Source: Drosophila pseudoobscura (Eukaryota > Arthropoda > Insecta > Diptera > Drosophilidae). Taken from it: DNA of 64,000 nucleotides. Position numbers and translations under genes: made by a program. The DNA is taken from NCBI RefSeq assembly GCF_009870125.1, contig NC_046680.1:12419501-12483500 (forward strand), in the 5' to 3' direction. Below the pieces are notes generated by a model that was not told the DNA's origin, searched no databases, and was given only the letters and a program-made list of their open reading frames with translations. How positions within the stretch are numbered: position 1 is the first letter of the stretch; each line of letters opens with the position of its first letter. Shown here piece by piece: positions 1 through 13,000 of this stretch.

Positions 1-840
1 GTGCAAAAACATTACGCGAGAAAAATGAAGAAATAAAAGCGAAATAAAGCTGAATCAGGCGACACTCGACGCGACTCGACTCGGACGCCGACGTGTAGGC
101 GAACTGGTCTCGGGAATTAAGATGCAGCCTAAAAATACATAAAACAGATACAATATATAATATATGTGTGTGTGTGTATCTCCATATCGGGTAGTACAAA
201 CACACACAACAACACACTGCACACTCGTGCAGTAACAAATCTATAGAAAAAGCTGAAGACGAGGCTATAATTTACGGGAGAACTCTGTTCGCTCTCCTCC
301 GAAGCGAGACAAGAGCGGCAGCAGCACTAGCAGCAGCAGCCAGACGAAGCTGAAAGCCAAATTATATCTTTGCCAACTGTTGAATCGCGGCGCAAAGGAG
401 GAGTGGGAGTCAACGTGGGCGTGTCTGACTAACTAAAGCGAAACTTTTGTTTGTCTGGGGGTCTCTTGCATTAGGAAAAGTAAAAGTCTCCGGTTTGTGC
501 GATAGAAACTCTTCCGAGGGTTCGACGAAAGCCAGTAAAGTTCTTGCTCTGCCACTTGACTGCGGATTGGGATCGGATGGAGGAGCAGTGACTCTCGATG
601 ATGTCATTGCTGCTTGCGGTCGGCAGCGGCAGCCTCCACAGTCCAGTGCACACGATGATGGGGGGATGATGACCTTCCCCTACCCACCAGGCCGACGTCC
701 GCCCCCTCCTGCAGCAAAACTGACAAATCATCGAACTGTGATTAACTCGTTTAATTGCCGGCTGAGCAGCGCGAACACGCGACCTTGTGGAGCCTCCTCG
801 CTCTCCTCCTGAAGACCGCTGCCACATCAAGATCGTTTAA
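1..840 (+). other. Non-coding; possible 5' leader of the ZP gene
   Basis: No frame here looks like a conserved protein. The first ~420 bases are purine-rich with scattered short AT stretches, a GT run at 165-177 and AGC-rich tracts near 320-345. That composition resembles a Drosophila 5' untranslated leader for the ZP-domain gene whose exons begin at 16017. I cannot see a transcription start or a clear splice donor, so the assignment is inference from composition and position only. Confidence 0.2.
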
Positions 841-3410
841 TTTATGGCCAGAACGAATGTATGTATGACTGAAGAACTGGCCATATAGATATAATAAATT
901 GTCGTCTATCGCAGAGGCTGTTGTAAATCTTCCCATCCGCCGATGTAGCTTCCACTGCCACCCTCTCTCCATTTAAATAACATGAAGAGGGACAACAGAC
1001 CAGAGACAAGAGGCAAGAGGCAGAGATCGAGCATTGTCGCATTAAGACAAAACATTGACATTGCATTGTGATGGGATTGGCTGGGATGGGACCGAAGGAG
1101 GAGCAGTCGAGGGTGGCTTGCAACAACGTGGATGGAACAATAATGATCAGCGGATCTGTGACAGGCAACAGAGAGCTAGCCACAGGGGAGACTCTCCGCC
1201 CCAGCGGCCTAGAAGGACAACACAACAAACGAAATGCTCGTAATAAAGAAATTGCCAAAGTCTCGAGACCCAGAACCAGACCGAGACCGAGACTCCAAGA
1301 GTCCAAGACACCACATCTATGTCGATGTCCATGTCCATGTCCAAGCTCCGGCACATTATGCCAGCGGGCTTAGGCTCAGAGTCAGAGTCGGAGCGTTGGG
1401 ATGACCACAGCAGCGGCCAAGACGAAGAGACAAGACCAAGACGAAGACCATGATGATGATGATGAAGCTGATGCCACACAAGGCAAATAAACCGCTTCGG
1501 CATCGGTTGGGGCTCTGGCTGTGGCTCTGGCTGTGGATCTGGCTCTGACTTGACTTCGCTTTACATTTTTGCCTTATGTGTGCGAAAAATGCCAATTTTA
1601 GAGCAAGTCCAGCTCCCCAATGGCTATATCTCTATGTGTGTGTGTGTGTCTGTGTCTGTGTGTGTGAAAAATTGCCCGTCTAGACAAGCGCAACAGGCCA
1701 TAACAGCCCCAACAAAAACAACAACAAGCAACGAGAGGAACAAGAACAATCAAAGCCTTTTGCTAAGCTAATAAAATCGAGCCGCTGCTTCTTCGGTGCA
1801 GACTCGTGTCTGCTACATGGACGCTCCTGCCACATACCCTGCCCCTGTCCCTGTGTCCCCTCTCCCGCTGAACTCTTAACCCATTAATGGCACTCAATGT
1901 TGGAGTGCCTGACCCAGAGAAATGATGCGATGGGCGAACACGTTTGAGCCTCATACGAGTACGAGTAGTTGATCGATGTGTGGGAATGTTTTTGGGCGAA
2001 GGAATGTCAATGTGTATGCACATGGGATCCTTTAGAAAATATCTCAGCCATGTGCCAACAACACCTGCAATGAAACGCCTCTTGGAACGGTCTGGTCTGC
2101 AAATCCACAGAAATTGATCATTAACTGTGAGAGATTTGAGTCTTGGGTTAAGTTTGTGGTTTCTGCTGCTGAATTCGGTATCTTCCTTAACCCATTAAAG
2201 GCATCTCAACCCAGAGAGAGAGATGGAGGGAGGTTTAAGGAACACGTTTGGATCTCATGTGTTGGAAATCTGCAAATGTCAATGGCTACGATTTATATTC
2301 TACTTCTTCTACTCGTTTACTCCACCATTTCCGCAAGGTCACCAAGGGGTTAAGGCCGCTTGCGGCTGCAACAATGCCAATAATGCCTGCTGCTCTCGCC
2401 CTTGCCCTTGAGGGGACTGAAGCCTGGCCCAGACCCTCTTCGCCTGGCCCTGCGCGGCAATGGGCAGATTAAAAGCTTGCGATTACAAAACGAGCAAATC
2501 GAATAGAGAGGCGGCTCGCTTAAAGGGCAAGGTCTGGACCGGCCACAGACCGCGACTCTGAAGACCAGCCGGAGGCAGGGGCTCAGACCAAGTACTCGTA
2601 CTCGTACTCCTACTTTGGGCCGCCCTTTGTTGGCCGCCCAGGCATTTGTCATCAAGTGCCTGGCCATCTTTTTGCTGGCCGGCACGGCACATCTTTTCTT
2701 TTATTGAATAATAATCCGATTGCCCTTTCGATCTGACAAAGACAACTTCACTAGCTGTGGCTGTGGCTTTGTTGGCTTTGTCTTCGGTTTTGTGGCTTTA
2801 ATTAGTTCAACTTTAGGCCCAGACACAGACACGGACGACTGTGGGACTGAGGAGCAGCCAGGGTAGGGATTTGGCAGCTCTGCCTCGATTGGCGTTTACC
2901 GTTATGCGCTGACCATTTTGGCAACAAGTTGGTAGTCCAAATCGGAGAGCTGGAGAGCGAGGGAGAGAGAGTAGAAGCGGCCTAACAGCCGAAAGGCGTC
3001 CGTCCCAAGGCAATTTCAATCGGTGGCGACTCCAAAACACATGTGCGGCGTGTGGCGCGAATTGCGTAAGGGGAGGGACCGTACCGGAGAAGGAGAAGGC
3101 AAGCAGTGGCTAACTGTATATGTACTCTCGACCACTAACGGGTTTGGCACGGCACTCCTCCAGCAGCAGCACCGGCACCGGCTCGAACCAAGCCAAGCAT
3201 AAGGCATGCGTATTACACAAGACTAATTGTATTAGGCCAAGATGTGGCAACAGTCGCAGCGGCAGCGGCAGCAACAACTGCAACTTCTACTAAATTTGCA
3301 TGTTCTCCATGTGGATTGAGATGCTTGCCGAGAAGGCGAAACTGAATAATTTTATGGGAACTCTATGATAAATACCTGTGGAATGAATAACCAATGGAAT
3401 GGATAACCAA

Positions 3411-3427
3411 AGAGAGAGAGAGAGAGA
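3411..3427. repeat. GA dinucleotide run
   Basis: An uninterrupted AG/GA tract. Similar tracts occur at 5385-5400, 13470-13484 and 15400-15426. GAGA runs can bind GAGA factor in flies, but no promoter elements stand beside this one, so I treat it as a microsatellite. Confidence 0.8.
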
Positions 3428-6400
3428 CAGAGCTACTCTGATTGATTTTCAATCTATTCTTGCTCAGTTTTTGAATACTTGTACCAAAAAACAAATAAAT
3501 AAAACATAATGAAACATTAAAGATCATAGAAAATATTTAGGGAGAGTTTCAGAGCAATTTCTTTAAATCTTTCTAAATCTAAAAGAAATTTCTATTAACT
3601 TTTATTTATGAACAGCGGAGTTCTACAATATATCTTCAGATGCCCGATTGAAACTTGTAATATGATCTTTATGGAGAGCATTCAATACATTTCAATACGA
3701 AGCCCAAACTTGTGAAGTATGCCACATGAATAGGATAAAGAATGAATGATATCTTTGATCGAGCTGCAATCTATTCAAGATTCTTCAATCTGCAATCCAC
3801 TTTCCATGCTTTTTGCATACCACGGATCCTCTACTCCACTCTCCCCAACCATTAGTTTCCGCTCTCATTTCTCTCAGAAGAAAAATTTACTTAAAGAAAT
3901 TGTCAAGCGTCGAGCGTCGATCGCCCAAAGGCACGGCGAGAACATATTTATGAGGCCTGATAAGACGACGGACTCGAAGCAGTAGAGATCTCGGGCCCGC
4001 GACTTGGTTTATGCGTGTGAAAGCGGCCCGAGGGGACAAGATGGAATCTAGAGCAAATATTATGTAAATTCGCGGCAGCAGTAGAAGGGGGGGAGGTAGT
4101 CGCCTGGGGTGGTGGTGCTGGTGGTAAAACCTGTAGCTAATCCTGGTGGGCGCTCGCGCGGAGAGCAACCTGCTTACCGTTAGAGTTAGAGCCAACTCTG
4201 TGTCCGCATCCGCGTCCGAGTTGGAGTCGGAGTCGGAGTCAAAGTCCCCAAGCGGCTCGTTGGGTTTTTAATTACCGAATACGCGAATGCGAGATGTATT
4301 TGTGTGTTGCTGCGTGGAACGTTTCAAAAGCAGCCGACAGTACGAGTCGAAGCTAACGGAGCAGCAGAGCCAGTGCCAGAACAGGATCAACTCCACATGG
4401 AAATTAATAAGGCGTAAAGGAAAGCGTGGAGAATGAAGGCAGAGAAGATGCGTAAGACGCCACCGGCCGGCCCCGGCCCCGCCTCGGGCTGGCAAGAAAT
4501 ATGCCTGCCACAATTGCATAATTTATGCGAAATTTATTTAATCTATTAGACGCTCTGACCCGCAACGGCGGGGAGTGTTCTGCCGCACCCCCCTCGCCGC
4601 CCTCCAGCCGCTACCTCTGGTCATGATAAATTGCATGTCTAACTGCATGTGGCAAATTTATCATATTTATTTGTTGTCCTGTCCCACTCGGGGATCCACA
4701 TGAGTAAGGCTAAGGCATGGGGCTGTTTCTGTTGCTTTTGTGCCTAAGAGACCCCACAGTGCGAGTATTGGGTAATCTTTGAGATGAAAGAAAGCTTTGT
4801 TTCTTTGTTCAAAAGTTATGACATACTCTGGCAGCGAAATAACTATTGGCACTATAGAAGCTATAGACTCTCTACACCCAGTGAAAAAAAACCATGAAAT
4901 ACACTTAAAATAAATAGTTTCACTGCAAATAGATTATTTTTTTTTTTTTATTACACTTACACTTATTTTTATTTTATTTTACATTTATTTAAGGGCAGAT
5001 ATCATTCTTAAGACAGTCCGAACCAAATGTTTGGTAAAGTTCCGATTATAGGCAGGATGAATCTGCAAAGGGTATGAAGGGCTTCGATCTGCGGCTATTG
5101 CTTTTCTTCAGCTTTTCTTTTCAGTTTAATTCATTTGTGTGCCGATGAATAGATTTCGGCTCATTTCTTTTCGACGGAGTCACTGACCGCTTCTTTCCTT
5201 TAGATGCAAAGCTGTTTTGGATTTCCAAAGAAGCAAGTGCGTGGCGTGTGTGGATGGATGGCCTTAAGATGGATATTCCCAGCACAATTTGCACACGCTC
5301 ACGCACACGCACGCACCAGAGTCAATGACATTGCAAAAACAAAAACAAAAGCAAACAAGAGCTTTAGGCGGAGAGCGCAGTGGGAGAGAGAGAGAGAGAG
5401 CTGAGCTTATCGTGTCTGTGCTGTGTGTGCTTTGACTTTTAATGACAATAATAACAAATGCTATTAAAAGGAGAGGGAGAGCAAGAGATGAAGGGGAAGG
5501 AGAAGAGACTCTCCCTCGAGTGTCATGTGTTGGGGCTGTTTATTCTGCCAGTCTTTTCGTTTGCTCTGATTAAAAATAGTGTTGACGTTTAATTATCCCA
5601 GTTTCCATTTTTAATAGCCTCGATGCGCATCAAGGCGTGGAGGAGCAGCGTTTCAGGGCGATAAAATCAACGAAAAATGGCTGTTAATTAATTTATTGCA
5701 ATTCGAAGCCTGAGCAGCCCCGAGAATCAGCACACATCGAAATGAACTGGATTTTTTGAGTTGTCTAACTAACGAGCAGGGAGCACAGAGAGCAGAGAGC
5801 CAGTTCGTGTCCCGACTCTTTTGATGTGCTCCTCCCTCATGTTGCACTGCCCGCAGCTGCTTATCAAAGAGAGCAGCGGCGAGGGAGCAGCACGTGAATG
5901 CGTTTCAAGTCCAAATTACACAGCGAACAGGGGGGAGGAGGAGCATGAGATCGAAGAGGAGGAGGAAGAGGAGGAGTGGCTGCCTTGGTAATTGAAAAGA
6001 AATGCCCAGAGATGCATATCCAAAAGAGAGGAGAATAAAGCTCAGGCATCCCACCAGGAAGCAGTTCGGGAGAAGGCAGTTAGCCGGCGGTCAAATCAAG
6101 CAATTTTCGACTCCCCTCCCCTCTATGAGATCCAGGGGGAATCCAGGAAGCAAGCGATTCTGCATTCCATTCTTCGAATGGTTTCGCTTTTCTTCAAGGG
6201 CAAATTGGATGCGGATTGGATTGGAAGGCACCAGCAGAGTAGATGATGACGCATAATGCACTCTTGCGGTTACACCACGCAACGGGGTTGAAGATTAGCC
6301 TCCAATTAACTACGTAATAGTCAAGGCATTTCCCCAGAACTAGATGCCAGAACTTTGAAACTCAACTGTGGGAAAACAATGGAAAAAAGGCCCCACTTTT

Positions 6401-9400
6401 CCAGAGCATATGCGACAAGTTTGCTCGGAGGTTGCTCCCCGTGATGTTAGTGTTTCTTTTTTATTACAATTGCATCGTATAATTTTCCAAACCAGTTGTG
6501 TTTGCTTAAATTACTCCAAATGAAGGTACACATAACCTCTTTACCATAATTGATAATAATTTACGTTGTCTTATCATTTGGGACAGTTTTTAGCTCACTT
6601 TCTAACCGAACTGCAAGTCATTCTGGAGATCAAATTTTAATTTATGGAACCCTCTAAAAACATTGGTCTTCTTCAGAGATTTTGATGGACAATAAAATGC
6701 AGTTCCCTCGCATTCGGTGATGCTTCTCATAGATTGTCCCTTATCTTGTAGCAGAGTGTTGCTATTTCTGTAGAATTTCAATTAAAATGTCGCCCAGACT
6801 CCTCTCTCTCTCTGTCTATTTCTGTGTTGCGGCAATTAAAAGCGCCGCAGACAAACGAAAAATGGAGAAGAGCTACAGAGAAGAGATAGATAAATAAAAG
6901 GAGAAGAAAATGCTGTTAATAATGCCGCTTGGCATGTCCAAAACGGTTATTAACGTGGCCAGATGGCCAGGCATGCGATACACGACCGACCACAAATACA
7001 TACGAGTGGAGTACTCGTACTCCACGGCCCGCCGCCTTTCAACAAGTTTATGCCCGGACAAGCGATGACCGTGCCGAGATGCAAGTTAACCCTCCGTGCC
7101 CGTCCCCCTCTCCGTCCTCTGGTCCAAGCCATGGCCATAAACTACGCACTTATCAAGATGCGTAGAAAGGAATGCCTACCCAAAAACCCAGTTGGACAAT
7201 TATAAATCAAGCTGCAACAGTCGCCGCTCTTCCCTTTGGTGCACGGTGCACGGTGCACGGTGTACTGGTGCACGCAATCCGCATCGCAATCCCCGGACAC
7301 ACTGCAAAATAATAATGTCAATTGCAGGTGTGGGCCAGAACACGACACTCGCGTGGCTCGCTCTCTCGCTCTCTCTGTCTGTGGCTAATGCCCAATGCCC
7401 AAATGTGGCCAAGACAACGCCCACGGGTAACGTTTTTGGGCATTACGGCTCTCGGGTACGGGTACGGGCACTGGCTCGCTAATTCAATGCAAAATAAAAT
7501 ATTACCGCTTTCAAATGGCAAGGCATTCCCCCCTCCTCCTCCCTGGCTCCCCCAAGAGTCTCCACTCGCTAGCCAGGGCTTCGATGCAATAAATTTCCCA
7601 GTTGTTGTAATTTTGGCTGGCGGTCACTTGGTCAGTTGGTTGCAGGCCAAAGCTTCACAGCAGGCCATGTCCCATATACGAATACGAGTACTTGTACGCT
7701 GTGCACAATAGACAACACACAGCAGCGGTCAAAATATTAGGAGCGAAAAATCCTACAGCGCCATGTGACACTGGAACCCCTTTGGAGACCCCTTTTGGCT
7801 TGACCGCAGCTGTACGAGTGGCACGACGAGTACAAGCATGGGATGTGATGTGTCCATAGAACATTTCCACTCTTCTCCGGTTCCTTCTCCGTACGGACGG
7901 GACACCTTTGGCGGTTCCGAGAGGCGCTTCAGTTGATTAGGCTAACCCCGGGAGAGATTTATGGGCTGACCCTATCGATAATTGTGAGAGGAGAGTCGAC
8001 TGGCAGTGGAATTTGTGGCCACAATTAGCAATTGGGTTAAGGGTTCAAAAGGTGTTTGTTCGCCTTGGTCTTTGGTAAAGCCTTCCCGGCGCCCCGCCCC
8101 CAATGATCATTTGATTAATGACCGATGCTGGAAATTCAACCAAAAATTTTTGTGTGTCATGGGCCCAAAGGAAATGTGTCAGATTCGAATCAAAGAGAAG
8201 CCATTTGATAAATGAGATTCGCGGCATTCGAGCCACGGCATGGAGGCAATGAAATTCTCATTTGTGGCCAACACAACAACAGCAACTTTTATGGCCAATT
8301 AAGCGTGAAAAGGCATCGAGTCGGGCCATGGCAAGAACACAGCACCGGCCGGCCGCTGTCGTTTGGTCGTTACATAAAAAGAAAACGCAATTATATGCCG
8401 CCACATCGAGCGTAGAGAGCTTCTTCCAGCGAATGCTGCCTTAATATGGTAAAAAACTGTAGGAGAAGAACCGACAGCCGCAAGAACAACACTTTCTCGT
8501 GCTGCCAATTGAATTAATTCCTATGATTAGAGTTCGTCCTAAGTATTTTCTTATTAATTTGTCTTCGGTGTACAGTTAGGCATGTGTGGAGCGGAGCCTC
8601 TCACAGCTCCTCCATACTCCATACTCTGTACTCCTCTCGTAGTTACGCATTCCCGTCCGAGGCAAATGACTCAATAGGGCCAGAACAATGCACAATTCGC
8701 TTTCACTCGAAACTTCTTAGCGGTAAATGCTGCGGCTTCTGCTCTTCTCATTACGATCCATACCCTTGCCGAGGGCATAATGATATTAGGGAGAAGTTTG
8801 CACCGTGGAGGAGGGGAGCCTGAAAGAAATAAGGGCTTCGCCATTAAGTTTTGAAACATTATATGTTCAAATGATGTTTTTATAAAAAGATAAGATCATT
8901 AAATCTTAAAGTGCTTCTTTTTTTCTACGCTTCAAATCTAAGAAATAAATATTGGATGGTTTCGTGTTACTTTAAGAAGTGGAAACCTATGTAAAACCTA
9001 TAAAATTAAGATCCCTAAGATATCAGCGATGGATTTATTCCATAGTGCTGGTGTGCGCTCATGATCAGGGATTTTGAAGCATAAACTAATCCATTAGATT
9101 TTCAATAATACGCTCTATTGTTTTAATATATGATGTATGCTTTTGCTTTTGGTTTATATCGAAGGCTGACATATCGATAAGAATACGCATGGATATATGA
9201 TGGATGAAATCTTTCTGTGATCCACTGATCCATAAAGTCAGCTGGGGAATGCGCTCATTGTTTTTTACATCCCAAGACAAATGTCTATTCATTCTATTCA
9301 AGGACATTCGCATCGTTGTACATATAATAGAAGCACTCGACCTGCAAGGGTGTTGCAAGCTTCGGTCTCCATAAGTTATACTTATTTCCGTGTTTCTGCC

Positions 9401-9924
9401 TTGTTCTCTCCACAAGCAATTTGGCCTGGCCAACAAGAGGGGCTAGGAGAGAGCCAGCGTGCCAGCTAAAAAGCGGAAACCAACAATTTAGCAAGTGCTG
9501 AAACGCCGCCGTGCTGAAAAATGTGTAAATAAGCGAATGAGTGAGTGACTGAGCGACTGGGAGCGACTGAATGAAGCCGAATGAGTGAATGAACAATGGA
9601 CGTGACGTAGAAATTGCGACAAATTGTCAAGGGAGAAGAAAGGGAACCAGAACCAGAGAGGGAGGGCCTCAAAACACGAGTAGGTTTACAGTTACGTCAC
9701 GCAAGTCGGTCTAACAAGGCCGAAATAATTCATGCCCAAAGAACGTACTTGGCTGGCGCAACAAGATGCTGGGAGAAGAGTATATTGGTGAGTGGTGAGA
9801 TCTAGTATATCTGCAGCTACTAATGTTAATCCCCATCGGATATGCTGCTGAAATCAGAATAAACCAGGCGAAACTCTATGACATTAAGGAAACTGTGCAA
9901 GCATCGACCAAGATGCTCTCTTTC

Positions 9925-10009
9925 GAGGACCATCCGTAGAACATAAGACGTGCGCTATCTCTTTCTAGCGCTTGTCTCTCTGAGAGCCAAGAGAGTGCTG
10001 ATGGTCCTC
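9925..10009. other. Nested inverted repeat, possible RNA hairpin
   Basis: The 10-base arm at 9925-9934 (GAGGACCATC) is the exact reverse complement of 10000-10009. Inside it, GCGCTA at 9952-9957 pairs with TAGCGC at 9966-9971, leaving an 8-base loop. Two nested perfect stems in 85 bp stand out from their surroundings. It matches no microRNA I know and may be chance or a structured regulatory element. Confidence 0.3.
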
Positions 10010-13000
10010 ACCTCAACGGACGACGGCACCTTATTATTAAATTCATCTTGGTACCGAGTCTAGTATCGACCCCCCATTTGTTCACTCTGATGGCTGCTTC
10101 TCTGCTGTCTTGACAATTAATAAATGTTGCTCATCTTCCGCCGTTCTACTCCCCCGAAAAAAGGAGGAGTGCAGCAACATGAAAAGAAACAGCTACAGTC
10201 AGGTGGCAGTCCCAGCCAAGTCATGCCTCATGCCTCGGCAGCTCGGAGCAGCTTTTTGTGCATGCAACATTTACATTTACATCTGTTGACGCCGCTTGAG
10301 CATTAAGCTTAGCCGTCTGCAGTCGGAGTCGCAGTCGCACTTGCAGCCGCAGCTCTGAGTCAAAGTCAAAGTCATGGACATTCGTATGAGTTGGCGAGAG
10401 GCATGCCACACAGTTGTGTTGCATCCGTTCTTTTGACCAGGTTTACTGTTCATCTGCCGACGTTTCCCTCTCCTGCCTGCACTTCGGCCGGCACTCATGT
10501 GTCCAAACTGTTGTGTAATTTAATTAGCCAGCTGCGCATAATGTTCACGCCGGGCAAAGTTACCCCTTGGCCTTGCCTTGCCGCGGATTTACCGTTCCCC
10601 AGCTGCTGACGAGAGGCATGGACGGACAGACGGGATAGAGGGAGGAGCTGTGTTTTGCATCTCATGTTTTAAATATGGCCAAATGGGATGGCAGGTCTCC
10701 AGCTCTCCAGCAAAGCAAGTTGGTTTTTCGGTTCGGTTCGGTTCGGTTCGCCCAATTGATCATGCGTCTAATTTAAGCCTCAACCCCTGCGGGGGGACTG
10801 GGACCAGGAAAAACGGTATCTGCAATCTGGTTTCCAAATGTTGCTTCCTGAAATTTGGGTGTTTTAAAGGATAGACCCGCAAGATCTTGGTATTGAGACC
10901 CAAAAGAGATCTAAGATTGAGATGATCTACTCCTAAGTAAAATGATTTCCGTCTACCACTCTGTGGAACTGTCTCAGAGAGATCGTTCTCGGCTGATTTT
11001 TCCCAGTTTGGAGGAGCAGAGCAGAGGCAGGCTGATGGGTAAATGCCACAATTTATTGGCTCAGTATTTGGCCTTAATGCAGTGTTATTGATTGGCCGCC
11101 AGGCGTAGCACATAATTTCCGGCTACTGCATTCATCGGGTGTTGAGTTGATGACTCCAACTCTCGGCTGGAGCACTGGCTGTGGCATGGCCATGGAGCAG
11201 GGCATTCACATCGGCAACATGAGGATGGATGGTGCTCGCTCTTGGCCAAAGACTGCTGACGCAATCAGCTGACGGAATCAGAATTCTATAAATGGCAGCT
11301 AGAAATTGCGTCATTTGAAACAATTAACAAACAAAAAGTTGTTTGCCGATAATGATGCGAGACACACCAAGACGAGAGTAGACGAAGCGACAGAACGAAT
11401 GGCAATTTGCGCTGCCAGCACATACAATTGACAGCCACTGTGTACAGTGTACTGAAGACACTGAAGACAGAAGCGGCACGAAGATAGCGCCGCCGCAGAT
11501 CCGTTGAGGATGGGGCCTGGTTCCTGGTTCCCTGTGCCTGGGCCTGGGCCTGGGCAGGAGTGGCTATGGATCTCTAATATCCCAACTAAATGCTTTACAA
11601 TTATCACATTTGTAGCCAGTTTGCGGTCCGTCGAGGCGGGGGGCTAAACGGGTTTGGAACTCCATTGGAACTCTCTTTCTCTTTGATGGATTTACGCGGC
11701 AACATTGACACATTGACACTGCTTAGCATATTGGCGGAGGAAGAGTGGAGCCATTACCCATTGGGACGAAGCAACACCCACTGCGACTCCGACTGGCGCT
11801 GACCTCCACCTCCTGCCCAGCCGTGCGGCAGTGCCATTCCCATCTGTTGAGCAGTTGAGGTTTTCTAATTTATTTTGTATGCATGCCCGTTAAGTGTAAT
11901 TGGTCACTGCAAAGGATGATGGGGCTGGCTGGCAGTGCGGTGGGGTCTAGAAAATTACCAGTATTTCCTGTGCCCCGGCCCCCAAGATTGATGATAATCG
12001 TGCGTCGTGTGTGTCAAGTTAGTGGCCCAAGCAATGGCAATGGCAATCCCAGGCCTGGTCAGGCAATTTCACTCATTTATAGGAGATGGAGGAGAGCCGC
12101 AGGCACTCGCACAGAGGAGAGGTTATTTGCTATCAGTCGATGCCTTGTCATAAATGTGAAAGTCACAAATGGATTGAACCGAGCTCCTCTGCAGACCCCT
12201 CCCCCCTATCGTAGCACCCCCTCCTGAGTGAGGATCTGTCTCCCCGTTTACCGTTTAGTGGCCAGAGTGGATGGACACAGACGCCTCTGGGCCTAACACT
12301 TCCCAGCTGTTGGACCACAGAGAATCCCGAAAATACGAGTAGTTTGCTGATCGCCCAGATCTCTGCCTAGTTGGTGCCTACCCAGTGCCACCAGCAGCAC
12401 CACAGCACAGCAGCAGCAGCCTGAAACGTGACTGGAATCCCACACAGACGGAGACGGATACGGAGGCCGGGAGACCGGGAGACATTGAGTCAGACAATTG
12501 CATAATCTGGCCATGGCCATGGCCACGGCAATTGCCATTGCAATTGCAGTTGCACTTGCAGTCCCAGACACAACATGGAGATGCATTTGGAGTTGCCACA
12601 AACCAACACACACACACACACAATCATGAAACAATTGTTGCCACATTGCTTTTGGCTCCACGGGTACATCAAGAGAAACTACACGAAAACTATTCAGAAT
12701 TTACTTTTATAAATACCCATTTGTCCCATGAACTAATGTGGAAACGAGCCGATACTCGAAGTATAGGGGTAGCATTTTTGGGTGGCATAGGATGTCTGTA
12801 ACACCCAGAAGGAAGCGTTTCCGACCTCATAAAGTAGGAATATTCCGATGACCATTTAGATCTCAGAGACTATAAAAGCTAGAGCAAGCAAATTTTGTGT
12901 CAAGACTCCTGTGATATCACACTGTAACAAGTGTAGCCCCACAACGCGCGAACATCTGTGACATCCAGAATTTTGATGATACGAGAAAACCGAATAGAGA

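Noticed and set aside
12864-12910. TATAAAAG at 12871 as a promoter
   Set aside because: No initiator stands 25-35 bp downstream and no coding frame follows. A lone TATA-like string is expected by chance in 64 kb.
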